Of a stretch of 64,000 nt of DNA, positions 37,914-46,794 are shown in pieces. Numbering within the stretch: position 1 is the stretch's first letter; each line of letters opens with the position of its first letter. The notes beneath the pieces were generated by a model. The model worked only from the letters and a program-made list of their open reading frames with translations. It did not search any database and was not told the origin of the DNA. A program made the position numbers and the translations under genes. The stretch spans positions 62,001 to 126,000 of the forward strand of contig JADJDM010000015.1 of the NCBI GenBank assembly GCA_016702705.1, written 5' to 3'. The stretch comes from Bacteroidota bacterium (GTDB lineage Bacteria; Bacteroidota; Bacteroidia; B-17B0; Aurantibacillaceae).

Positions 37914-38864
37914 TTAGTCTAATAAGTAAATTTGATGTTTGTTGTATTTCTCTAATGTGCGAATTCCGGATGAACTAATGTGTTCAAACTCCTTGTCGCA
38001 AAACACATTTACAATGCGTACCTGTGGTTTTAACTCTTGTATATATCTGTATTGATTTTGCTCGTATTGAAAATCGGTTGAATTTCTTAAACCACGTACT
38101 ATAACTGTTTCGTAACCCAGTGAATCCACAAAATCTGTAACCAGTCCTTCGTACTCTGCCATCTGGCGATTTTGAATTGTTTTAGGCACATCCCAAGTAC
38201 GTTGGTTCTTTTCTGGATTACGACCGAAAGCTATAATTACTTTATCGAAAATACGTTCTGCTTTTTGTAATACGTTGTAATGACCTTTATGAAAAGGATT
38301 AAAACTTCCTGGAAACACAGCAATTAAGGGCATTACTGTTTTCACATAAGAAATAAGAAAATCTAATTTCCCGTTTTGGTTATACTTTTCTAAAACCTTA
38401 ATACGATTTTCCTTGTATGTTTTGTAATCTACAAATTGATATTCTTTAAATATTTGTTTCTCGTATTGCAACAAACGCTCGTTACTTTCATTAAATATAT
38501 TTAAATCAGCAGCAATAAATTGTTTTGAAAGTTCGCTTGATGCGGTATGATGTTTTGTATCCAAAATCAATTGAACAACAGTTGCTATTTTATCTGCAGC
38601 CAATGAAGTCTTTGCTGCATCTGCCTTAAACAGATTTGCTGAATCTTCTTCATTGGAGCTTGATTTAGGATCATAAACAGCATCATGATACACAGCTGCT
38701 AAGAATAATTCATCAGTTAATGAATTACTTTTTTCTAAATAAGACACTACATCTTGCAAATGTTCGAACGTATGATAAAAGCGTTGTGATTCATCATAAC
38801 GATTCACAACATCATCATTAAACGATAATGCCTTTAAGCGCTGTTGTATCTGTTCTTTTAGCAT
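37914..38864 (-). CDS. coaD: HD hydrolase domain fused to phosphopantetheine adenylyltransferase
   Basis: One continuous 316-residue frame with two domains. Residues 1 to about 165 match the predicted metal-dependent HD phosphohydrolases of COG4339: YHTFEHLQDV (H31, H35), AAVYHDAVYD (HD at 60-61) and a helical tail. Residues about 178 to 316 are CoaD: FPGSFNPFHKGHYNVLQKAERIF (the nucleotidyl-transfer HxGH), RNPEK, VIVRGLRNSTDFQYE and HISSSGIR. CoaD transfers AMP to 4'-phosphopantetheine in coenzyme A synthesis. Met178 could act as an internal start for a separate CoaD, but no stop divides the frame. Flanked by two M16 peptidase genes with gaps of two and four bases. Confidence 0.88.
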   Translation of the reverse strand: MLKEQIQQRLKALSFNDDVVNRYDESQRFYHTFEHLQDVVSYLEKSNSLTDELFLAAVYHDAVYDPKSSSNEEDSANLFKADAAKTSLAADKIATVVQLILDTKHHTASSELSKQFIAADLNIFNESNERLLQYEKQIFKEYQFVDYKTYKENRIKVLEKYNQNGKLDFLISYVKTVMPLIAVFPGSFNPFHKGHYNVLQKAERIFDKVIIAFGRNPEKNQRTWDVPKTIQNRQMAEYEGLVTDFVDSLGYETVIVRGLRNSTDFQYEQNQYRYIQELKPQVRIVNVFCDKEFEHISSSGIRTLEKYNKHQIYLLD

Positions 38865-38865
38865 C

Positions 38866-40104
38866 TTATTTCTTTTTTGCCAAATAATATAAAGTAGAAC
38901 AATTCTCTTTTCTCAATACTTTTTTCGCAACTCGTTGAATGTCTTCAACGGTAATTTTATTGTAATGCTCAATTTCCTTATTAATCAAATCAGCACTTCC
39001 AAGCAATTCAGAAATTGCGAGGTTGGTTGCTTTGGTCATGATGTCTGTTTCAGAAAAAGTAAGAGATGATTCTACTTTGTTCTTACATTTTTGAAGTTCG
39101 TTAGCATCTACCAAAGTAGTTTTCATTTTCTCCAACTCTTCTTCAATTGCCTTCTCCGCATCTGCCATAGCAACTCCTGGGCTTAGCTTACCCGAAACAA
39201 CAAACAATCCTTTATCAAAATCACCCATCACATAAGCGCTGATATCGGAAAATAATTTCTTTTCTTTAATTAATGATTTGTATAAACGAGATGAGTTACC
39301 ACGAGAAAGAATATCAGAAACTAAATCCGTTGTATGATAATCTTCATCGTAACGAGAGCACATGTGGAAAGCTTTGTAAATACTATCAATAGGCACATCA
39401 CGTTCAACTGTAATAGCACTGTGCTCAGTTTGCTCAGGCTCAACTGGTAAATTACGTTTTGGTTTATCAATTGCAGGAATTGGCTCGAACCATTTTTCTG
39501 CTAAACGTTTTACTTCTGCAGTTTCAACATTACCGGTAACAACCATAATTGCATTTGATGGATTGTAATGCTTTTAAAAAAAGCCTTTACATCATCCATT
39601 GTTGCATCTTCAATATGCGAAATTTCTTTCCAATGGTTGCCCATTTGTACGGATGTTTTTATATGCCAATGGGCGCAATAACAACCAAACATCTCCGTAA
39701 GGTTGATTTAAATAACGCTGTTTAAACTCTTCAATTACAACGCTACGTTGTACTTCCAAACTCTTCTCAGAAAAAGCAAGAGACAGCATCCTATCACTCT
39801 CTAACCAAAAAGCAGTTTCTAAATTATTTGAGGGCAAGGAACAATGATAATTTGTTACATCATTACTTGTCCAAGCGTTGTTTTCGCCGCCAACCATTTG
39901 TAGCGGTTCATCATAATTAGGAATATTAATACTTCCTCCAAACATTAAATGCTCAAATAAATGTGCAAATCCTGTTTTCGATTCATCCTCATCACGCGCG
40001 CCAACATCGTATAAAATATTAACGCATGCCATTGGCGTTGAATCATCCTTATGAACTATAACTTTTAACTTATTCTTAAGTGTAAACTCGTCGTATTTAA
40101 TCAT
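38866..40104 (-). CDS. M16 zinc peptidase, catalytic subunit (two frame breaks)
   Basis: From ATG 40104 (MIKYDEFTLKNKLKVIVHKDD) the protein has the inverse zinc motif HLFEH at 48-52 and the downstream glutamate region. Two one-base shifts interrupt the frame: an extra A in AAAAACATCC near 39656, after which the correct reading is GNHWKEISHIEDATMDDVKAFFKS; and a missing C near 39573, after which it is HYNPSNAIMVVTGNVETAEVKRLAEKWF. With both fixed the length is about 413 residues, normal for bacterial processing-peptidase-like M16B enzymes. It heads an operon with HD-CoaD and the non-catalytic partner; such two-gene M16 pairs form heterodimers. An upstream in-frame start (40167) exists but adds a non-conserved leader. 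Confidence 0.88.
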
Positions 40105-40262
40105 ATCGCAAATGTAACGATTTATAGTATAAATGTGAATTAAAACAGACCTTAAGTTTGCCCTCAAATTGGGATATTTTAACCTTTCTATTCACAATTT
40201 ATTAGCTTATGATTGCTTCTTTCCAAGTTTTTTTGTTTCTTTAAATTACGAAATCTTAGCTT

Positions 40263-42897
40263 ATGACTAAATATAAATTAAAGGATATAAAAACCTATTC
40301 ATCTGATGAGTGGATGAATGCTTCAACAAAAAAATACCGAATTGCTTTTGACCAAGAAGAGGTTGATTACATGCGTGTAGAATTTGCCTTTTACAACAAA
40401 CTTTTTGATGAAGAAGATTGGGCTTGCAAAATTAATTTAAAAGCATTTCAACTAGAAGGAGATAACCGCAAAGAGTTTGTAACCTTGATTTAGATAAAAC
40501 AATTTCTAAAGATGAGAAAACATTGTTTATGTGCGCGATGGCTGGGGTGTTCCTACACACGGGCAATTTTGGAAAAAGGTGAGTATTTATGGGAAGCCTA
40601 TATTGATGGCGTTTTAGTTGGCTCTCGCAAATTTCACATAAACGAAATTGGCAAGGTAACGAAGACCAATAATCCTTACTTTAAAGTCAAAACACTTAAG
40701 TTGTATCAGGACGGTTATGAAGGCTGGAAAAAACTAAAGAGAACGCAAGTACTTAAAAAAATAAACAGAAATACAACCAAATATTTATGGGTTGAGTTCG
40801 ATATGCAGAACTTAGTAGATAAAGATTATCACTACGAATTATTCTTTAATTTTTATGATGATGCGGGGCAGCACAAAGGACAAGTGATGCGTGAAGGATT
40901 TATTGATAAAGGTAAAAAAGATTATGGCTACACCTTTGAAGCTGGCTGGGGAAATGATAAAGAAGGTTCGTGGAAAGATGAACAATACACCTTAGAAATT
41001 ATTTTCATGGATACTTTAGTTGCAGCTGTATCCTTTGATGTTGCTACTGAAGAAGAGGAAGGAACTTCCAGAATTAATTACAAGCATTCAACAAACCATT
41101 TCTTCAAGCGGGGCAAGTAATGAACAAAAGAAAACTGAAGGTGTAGAAACACAAGTAGAAGAAAAATCGCTTGAGCAATTATTAGAAGAACTTGATGGAT
41201 TGATAGGTTTGGAAAGTGTAAAAACAAGCATTAAAGAAAACATTACTTATTTAAACTTCGCCAAACTAAGACAGGAAAAGGGCTTCAAAGACTCATCTAA
41301 AATAAATTTACACAGCATATTTACAGGAAACCCTGGAACAGGAAAAACAACAGTGGTAAAAATGCTGGGCAAAATTTATCAAAAAATGGGCTTGCTTAGC
41401 AAAGGTCATGTACACGAAGTTGACCGTGCATTGCTAGTTGCAGAGTTTATTGGACAAACAGCACCTAAAACAAAAAAAGCAATTGAAGATGCAAGAGGTG
41501 GAATTTTATTTATTGATGAAGCCTACTCACTTGCGCGTGGAGACGATGATAGCAAAGACTTTGGCAAAGAAGTAATAGAAATATTACTAAAAGAAATGAG
41601 TGATGGAAAAGGTGATATCGCCATTATTGGAGCTGGTTATCCAAAGGAAATGGAAATATTTTTAGAATCGAATCCTGGATTAAAATCTCGTTTTGCACAT
41701 TACTTTAATTTTGAAGATTACTTACCTGAAGAGATGCATGCAATTGCATTATTCGCAGCTAAAAATAAAGAGGTTGTTTTTACACCTGAAGCAGAAAATT
41801 ATTTAAAAGAACAATTGATTGAAGCATATCGCAAGCGCGATGAAAGCTTTGGTAATGCGCGTTTTGTGCATGGTGTGGTAGAAGAAGCGAAAATGAATAT
41901 GGGAATTCGATTAATGAAATTACCTAATGTTGCAGAACTTACTAAAGAAGATTTTGAGGTTATTTTGTTAGAGGATGTGGCGCCAATTTTTGCTGCTAAC
42001 CAACGTAAAAAACTCAACTTAAAAATTAACGATAAAGATTTACAATTAGCCTTAACAGAGCTAAACGACTTGATAGGCATGGAAAACATCAAACAAGAAG
42101 TGTTTGAGTTAACAAAGCTGGTTAAGTTTTATAACGAAACAGGAAAAGATGTAGTAAACAAGTTTTCGTTGCACAGTATTTTCACTGGAAATCCAGGAAC
42201 AGGTAAAACAACGCTTGCACGTATTATTGCTAAAATTTACAAAGCCCTTGGTTTACTTGAGCGCGGGCATGTGGTGGAAGTTGACCGCGAAGGATTAGTA
42301 GCTGGTTATGTTGGACAAACTGCCATTAAAACTGCTGATAAAATTGAAGAAGCAATGGGCGGAATTTTATTTATTGATGAAGCTTATGCCCTAAGTGAAG
42401 GAGGCGGTGATTATAATTTTGGACAAGAAGCAATTGAAGTTATTTTAAAACGTATGGAAGATGCGCGGGGCAAGTTTGGCGTTATTGCAGCTGGTTACCC
42501 TGATAATATGACAAAATTTGTGGAATCCAATCCAGGTTTAAAATCACGATTTGATAAAACTTTCCATTTTTATGATTATTTACCTGAGCAAATGATGGAC
42601 ATTGCACGGATGATTTTGAAAAAAGAAGGTTTAAAAGCAAATGCAGAAGCTGATAAACACCTAAGCGAATACTTCAGCAAACTATACGAAACACGCGATA
42701 AGTTTTTTGGTAACGCACGCAGCGTAAGGCAAGTTATTGGTGAAACAATAAAGAACCAAAACCTACGTATGGCGTCCATGGCTGCAAACGAACGAACAAG
42801 GGAATTATTAGACAGTGTTATTTTAGAAGACGTGGCAGAGTTTGTAGTTGTTGAACAAAAACAAACGTCAACCCTCGGGTTCCGTTTAAACACCTAA
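40263..42897 (+). CDS. Tandem AAA+ ATPase, CbbX/SpoVK type (four frame breaks)
   Basis: A protein of about 875 residues made of an N-terminal pair of similar beta-rich segments (MRVEFAFYNKLFDEEDWACK and LWVEFDMQNLVDKDYHYEL are equivalent) and two AAA+ modules. Each module has Walker A (GNPGTGKTTVVK and GNPGTGKTTLAR), Walker B (ILFIDEAY) and the ESNPGLKSRF arginine-finger region, as in CbbX, CfxQ and SpoVK. Frame breaks: missing A near 40488, missing T near 40526, missing A at 40573-40577 and an extra G near 41061; all are single-base-run errors and restore continuous protein. CbbX remodels Rubisco but no Rubisco genes are here; the role in this lineage is unknown. Confidence 0.82.
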
Positions 42898-42962
42898 TTT
42901 GCAATAATTCTTAATTTTTTATTTTCAACTATCAATTAAGCTAAAAGCTTACATTATTTTCT

Positions 42963-42970
42963 TATTTTTG
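42963..42970 (+). promoter_or_regulatory. Putative def -7 box TATTTTTG
   Basis: TATTTTTG fits TAnnTTTG and lies 18 bases before the def ATG at 42989. Confidence 0.4.
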
Positions 42971-42988
42971 CTATCCCAAATTTTTGTT

Positions 42989-43591
42989 ATGATTTTACCT
43001 ATTGTTGTTTACGGAGATCCGGTTTTAAGAAAAGTATGTGTTGACATCGAAAAAGACCACGCTGGTTTAGAAAAACTAACTGCAGACATGTTCGATACCA
43101 TGAACAATGCAAGTGGCGTTGGTTTAGCTGCCCCGCAAATTGGAAAAGCTATTCGTTTGTTTATTGTTGACACGCATCCTTTTGTTGATAGCGACGATGA
43201 GGAAGATGATGATGAATTTACTAAAGAAGAACGCGAGCAACTAGAAAAGTTCAAACGTGTATTCATTAACGCACGTATGATTGAAGAAGTTGGGGAAGAA
43301 TGGAAATTTAACGAAGGTTGTTTAAGTATTCCTAAAATTAGAGAAGATGTTTCTCGCAACGAAGAAATAACAATCGAATACTACGACGAGAAATTTAAAA
43401 AACATACTGAAACATTTAATGGTTTAATTGCACGTGTTATTCAACACGAGTACGACCACATTGAAGGGAAATTATTTACCGATAAAATTTCTCCTCTTAG
43501 AAGAAAACTAATAAGCGGAAAACTTACAGACATCAGCAAAGGAAAAATTAGTGCCGATTATAAAACAAAAGTATATGTTGCTAAGAAATAA
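42989..43591 (+). CDS. def: Peptide deformylase
   Basis: Fe/Zn enzyme removing the formyl group from nascent proteins. From ATG 42989 (MILPIVVYGDPVLRK) there are about 200 residues with the three family motifs: GVGLAAPQIG (43-52), EGCLSIP with metal ligand Cys111, and HEYDHIEG near 151 giving two His ligands and the catalytic Glu. An acidic insert (about residues 67 to 88, EEDDDEFTKEEREQLEKFKR) between motifs 1 and 2 is common in Bacteroidota. A start seven codons upstream is unlikely. The TPR lipoprotein gene follows closely. Confidence 0.95.
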   Translation: MILPIVVYGDPVLRKVCVDIEKDHAGLEKLTADMFDTMNNASGVGLAAPQIGKAIRLFIVDTHPFVDSDDEEDDDEFTKEEREQLEKFKRVFINARMIEEVGEEWKFNEGCLSIPKIREDVSRNEEITIEYYDEKFKKHTETFNGLIARVIQHEYDHIEGKLFTDKISPLRRKLISGKLTDISKGKISADYKTKVYVAKK

Positions 43592-43598
43592 TTTTTTT

Positions 43599-44171
43599 AT
43601 GATTGCGATTGTACTTGTATCATCCTTGATGCTATCCTGCTCAAGCGGGGCAAATGAACCAAAGGACGATGCAAAAGCAAAACCAGATAGCACAGTTGTG
43701 GTTAAAGAAGATAACTCAAAACCTGGTTTACTAAAAAAAATTAAAGCCTTAGAAGATACATTATATGCTTCGGAAGTATTAGACAAAAAACTTGGTAACA
43801 GAGCAATTGCAATGTATCAAGAGTTTCATAAATATTATTGGCAAGATACTATTTGCGCCGATTTCCTTTTTAAAGCCGCTGAAATAGCTGACAATATGGG
43901 CTTTCCACAAAAAGCAATTGATTTGTATCAAGATTGTTATGAGTATTATCCAGAATCTAGCCTTGCACCTTATTGTCTATTTAGAAAAGGAAATATTTAT
44001 CAATTTACCCTAAGTGATTATGTGGAAGCAAAAATCGCCTACAACGATTGCAAAAAAGAATACCCAAAATCTCCAGTAACTCAAGATGCCATTAACCTAA
44101 TGAACAACGTTGCCAAAGGTGATGTGGATATGGTGAGAGAATTTGAAAAGAAAAACGGAGTAAAGAAATAG
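43599..44171 (+). CDS. TPR-repeat lipoprotein
   Basis: From ATG 43599 (MIAIVLVSSLMLSCSSG) the protein has a lipoprotein signal with Cys about residue 14 and about 190 residues in total. Three helical hairpins of TPR type follow (NRAIAMYQEFHKYYWQDTICADFLFKAAEIADNMG, FPQKAIDLYQDCYEYYPESS, YVEAKIAYNDCKKEYPKS, each about 35 residues apart). TPR lipoproteins hold envelope complexes together; the specific partner is unknown. An earlier ATG at 43575, overlapping def, is possible. It probably shares a transcript with def. Confidence 0.8.
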   Translation: MIAIVLVSSLMLSCSSGANEPKDDAKAKPDSTVVVKEDNSKPGLLKKIKALEDTLYASEVLDKKLGNRAIAMYQEFHKYYWQDTICADFLFKAAEIADNMGFPQKAIDLYQDCYEYYPESSLAPYCLFRKGNIYQFTLSDYVEAKIAYNDCKKEYPKSPVTQDAINLMNNVAKGDVDMVREFEKKNGVKK

Positions 44172-44194
44172 GTGTTATTTGGATTCAGGACAGC

Positions 44195-44430
44195 AAGAAT
44201 CAAGATGCAAGACTTATCCTACTAAATAAATTTTCATTGGGAATAATTCTAATTTGTAATTTAACCTTTGCGAACTTTGTGTAACACTTGGTGTCTTTAT
44301 GGTAAAATCAACAGTGCATAAACCACCAAGAACACAAAGTTTTAGCACTAAGAAACACAAAGTTGAAAGAATTTCACCAAGCCAGTAGAATGAGTCCTGA
44401 CTCCTGCATCTTGCCCTCTTGACTCTGCAC
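44195..44430. repeat. Intergenic repeat block with CTTTGTG-type and CAAGATGCA inverted units
   Basis: Between convergent genes, the outer units read roughly TTCAGGACAGCAAG...CAAGATGCAAGAC on the left and the complement (GTCCTGACTCCTGCATCTTG) on the right. The inner units resemble the dispersed CTTTGCGAACTTTGTG...TTGGTG element (left, 44266 onward) and its complement CACCAAGAACACAAAG (right, 44325 onward). The 260 bases hold no gene. It looks like nested palindromic repeats of the kind common between Bacteroidota genes. Confidence 0.5.
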
Positions 44431-45369
44431 TTAACGCATCATCGAAGTACGCTTCACCAAATAAGCACGTAAAATCGCATCGAAACCTTCATTAATATTA
44501 GCTTCAACAAAATCAATGTGGTATTGTGCGCAACGAAGTTTTAGGTCTTCGTGGAAGGATTGAATTTGATCTAAATAATTTTGTTTTATATCTGTTGGAT
44601 TTACTTTTAGCTCCTCCCCGCTTTCCATATCAATGAAGCGATACGGACGGTTTTCGAATTCGAACTCCAATTCTTTTTCTTTATCGGTAACATGAAACAT
44701 AATTACCTCATGCTTTTTATGACGCAAATGTTGTAATGCCGAAAACAATGCTTCAAAATCTCCATTGCTCTCAAACATATCGCTAAAAATAACAATGAGC
44801 GAGCGCTTATGTGTTGTTTCTGCAATTTGATGTAAGGCATCAGCAGCATTTGTTCTGTGTTTTATTTCGGGCTCGTGTAACTTCATTAGTTTTTCTAACT
44901 CGGTGTACAAAAGCTTGTGATGAACGTTACTCGAACGTGCATTAAAATGCTCATTCACTTGTTCGTCAAACACGCTAAGGCCAATAGCATCGCGCTGACG
45001 TTTTAATAGTTCGATTAAGGATGCAGCGCATTTAATCGAGAAATTTATTTTGTTCTCTTGTTTTTCGTAATTGGTTCCTTCTTCAAAAGGAAAGTACATG
45101 GATGATGAAGAATCAATCACAATTTGACAACGCAAATTTGTTTCTTCTTCGTAACGCTTTACAAACAGCTTTTCGCTGCGTGCAAATAATTTCCAATCGA
45201 TGTGGCGTGTTGATTCGCCAGAGTTATACAAGCGATGCTCGGCAAACTCTACAGAGAAGCCATGAAAGGGACTTTTATGTAATCCAGTAATAAATCCTTC
45301 AACAACTTGCCTTGCAAGAAATTCTAAAGACGAGAACTGCTGAATGCTTTGATCGTGAAAGATGCTCAT
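44431..45369 (-). CDS. DUF58 domain protein (MoxR-associated type)
   Basis: A 312-residue cytosolic protein matching DUF58: GFSVEFAEHRLYNSGESTRHIDWKLFARSEKLFVKRYEEE, the STRHIDWK core being diagnostic, followed by a von Willebrand A-like fold with metal site DSSSSM (IVIDSSSSMYFP) and VIFSDMFES. These proteins usually partner a MoxR AAA ATPase in assembly or maturation of enzyme complexes. No moxR gene adjoins it here, although one may lie elsewhere. The membrane helices present in longer DUF58 proteins are absent. Confidence 0.85.
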   Translation of the reverse strand: MSIFHDQSIQQFSSLEFLARQVVEGFITGLHKSPFHGFSVEFAEHRLYNSGESTRHIDWKLFARSEKLFVKRYEEETNLRCQIVIDSSSSMYFPFEEGTNYEKQENKINFSIKCAASLIELLKRQRDAIGLSVFDEQVNEHFNARSSNVHHKLLYTELEKLMKLHEPEIKHRTNAADALHQIAETTHKRSLIVIFSDMFESNGDFEALFSALQHLRHKKHEVIMFHVTDKEKELEFEFENRPYRFIDMESGEELKVNPTDIKQNYLDQIQSFHEDLKLRCAQYHIDFVEANINEGFDAILRAYLVKRTSMMR

Positions 45370-45396
45370 TACCTAAATTTATGAGATGAAAAAAAG

Positions 45397-45507
45397 GGCT
45401 TCAAAAAATTGATTTATCGAGGCGAATGAGATTTTCAAACCGCAGCTTACTTGGGTAAGTCAGGATTTGGAAATCAAATTCAACGATGAGAAATCGGTTT
45501 TTAAGCC
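45397..45507. repeat. Long imperfect palindrome abutting trxA
   Basis: About 110 bases fold onto themselves: GGCTT...GATTTATCG...GATTTTCAAACCGCAGCTTAC on the left against the complement of GTAAGTCAGGATTTGGAAATC...GAGAAATC...AAGCC on the right, centred on TTGG near 45453. The inner arms CTTAC/GTAAG are perfect, the outer ones interrupted. It extends into the last codons of trxA and supplies its stop. It may be a dispersed repeat or a terminator-like hairpin. Confidence 0.55.
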
Positions 45508-45833
45508 AGTCTTAAATATATTTGAGCTTGTAACTTTGCTGCCAATGTAGCCTTTGGAACTGCACCAACTTGTTTGTCTACAATTTCACCGTTTTTGAAA
45601 ATTAATAATGTAGGAATGTTACGAATACCGTAGTTTGCAGAGATTTGAGAGTTTAAATCTACATTCACTTTACCTACTACTGCTTTTCCGTCAAAATCCT
45701 TTGATAATTCTTCAACAATTGGTCCAACCATACGGCATGGTCCACACCACTCTGCCCAAAAATCTACTAATACTGGTTTGTCTGATTTTAATACTAACTC
45801 CTCAAAGTTCGCGTCTGTTATTTCTAATGCCAT
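45501..45833 (-). CDS. trxA: Thioredoxin
   Basis: A 110-residue cytosolic thiol-disulfide reductase with the active site WCGPC at 29-33, the preceding VLVDFWAE strand, the cis-proline loop IRNIPTLLIF, and the buried Asp in VDFWAEWCG. The last five or six residues (IYLRLA) differ from the usual end and derive from the palindromic repeat that abuts the gene. No cassette partners. It may support MsrA and the peroxiredoxin in this window, which is inference from general redox biology. Confidence 0.95.
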   Translation of the reverse strand: MALEITDANFEELVLKSDKPVLVDFWAEWCGPCRMVGPIVEELSKDFDGKAVVGKVNVDLNSQISANYGIRNIPTLLIFKNGEIVDKQVGAVPKATLAAKLQAQIYLRLA

Positions 45834-45986
45834 GATAATTAAGTTTTGATTTAAATTTTTATAAATATATACCTTCTTTCCCTAATCAATCATTAAACCA
45901 AGCTGTTTTTTCTGACAAAATGACTTTTTGTTGTTAAAAAATTAAAATGCTATATTTATCATTCAAAACTTTAAAAATAGTATATC

Positions 45987-46757
45987 ATGAACAGAACAGC
46001 ATTAATAACAGGCAGCACTAGCGGAATAGGATTAGGAATTGCAACAGAATTTGCAAAAGCTAAATACAATATTGTTTTTAACGGCCTAGAGCCAAACGGG
46101 GCAGAAATAGCTGCTAACATAGGCAAGCAATATGGCATAGAAACGCTGTTTTTTCCTGCCAATATGATGAAGCCCGATGAAATTAAAGACATGGTAACAA
46201 AAGCTACCGAAAAGTTTGGAAAAATTGATGTGTTAATTTGTAACGCAGGCATACAACACGTAGCGCCTATCGATGAGTTTCCTGAAGATAAATGGAATGC
46301 AATCATTGCTATTAACTTAACTTCTGCATACCACTTAACCAAAGCGGTTTGGCCTAAAATGAAAGAACAAAAATTTGGACGTATCATCAACATTGCATCT
46401 GCGCACGGTTTGGTGGCTTCTGAATTTAAATCAGCTTATGTTACCTCTAAGCATGGTATAGTTGGTTTAACAACAGTATTAGGTTGAGAAGGCGCTCCAT
46501 ATAATATTACAGCTAATGCAATTTGCCCAGGTTATGTAAAAACTCCTTTGGTAGAAAAACAAATTGCTGACCAAGCAAAAGCACATAGCATGAGCGAAGC
46601 TGATGTAGTAAGCAAAGTAATGCTTTACAAACAAGCTGTAAAAGAATTTGTTTCTGTTGAAACAATAGGACAACTAGCTTTGTTTTTAGCTTCTGATAAT
46701 GCAAACACAATTACTGGTACAGCAATGCCAGTGGATGGTGGTTGGAATGCGCAGTAG
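45987..46757 (+). CDS. Short-chain dehydrogenase, 3-hydroxybutyrate dehydrogenase type (in-frame TGA)
   Basis: Classical SDR of 256 residues: cofactor motif TGSTSGIGLGIA, NAG (CNAGIQH), catalytic Ser-Tyr-Lys (NIASAHG, then SAYVTSKHG) and the ICPGYVKTPLV end loop; the C-terminus SDNANTITGTAMPVDGGWN is conserved. The overall pattern fits D-3-hydroxybutyrate dehydrogenase, oxidising hydroxybutyrate to acetoacetate. Codon 167 (46485-46487) is TGA in GLTTVLG-x-EGAPYNITANA, where family members tend to have a hydrophobic residue; TTA, TTG and TGG are all one base away. The frame is open on both sides, so a point mutation or base error is more likely than two genes. Confidence 0.85.
46485..46487 (+). 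other. In-frame TGA inside the SDR gene
   Basis: The context is GGT TGA GAA, identical to the context of the TGA in the AhpD-like gene. Other genes in the window end in TGA (for example pabB), so UGA is a real stop in this genome. Confidence 0.6.
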
Positions 46758-46794
46758 GATTTATTATAATAAAATGGCCCTTATTAAATATTAA

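Noticed and set aside
40488..41062. Programmed frameshifting in the AAA+ gene
   Set aside because: Four separate breaks, all at ordinary short runs, with no recognised slippery signals; indel errors explain them better.
44195..44430. Small RNA or gene in the 44.2-44.4 kb spacer
   Set aside because: The sequence is explained by nested inverted repeats; no promoter-terminator pair or coding frame is convincing.
32831..46487. UGA reassigned to an amino acid genome-wide
   Set aside because: Several genes here end normally with TGA (WG-repeat gene, pabB), so UGA works as stop; only two internal TGAs occur.
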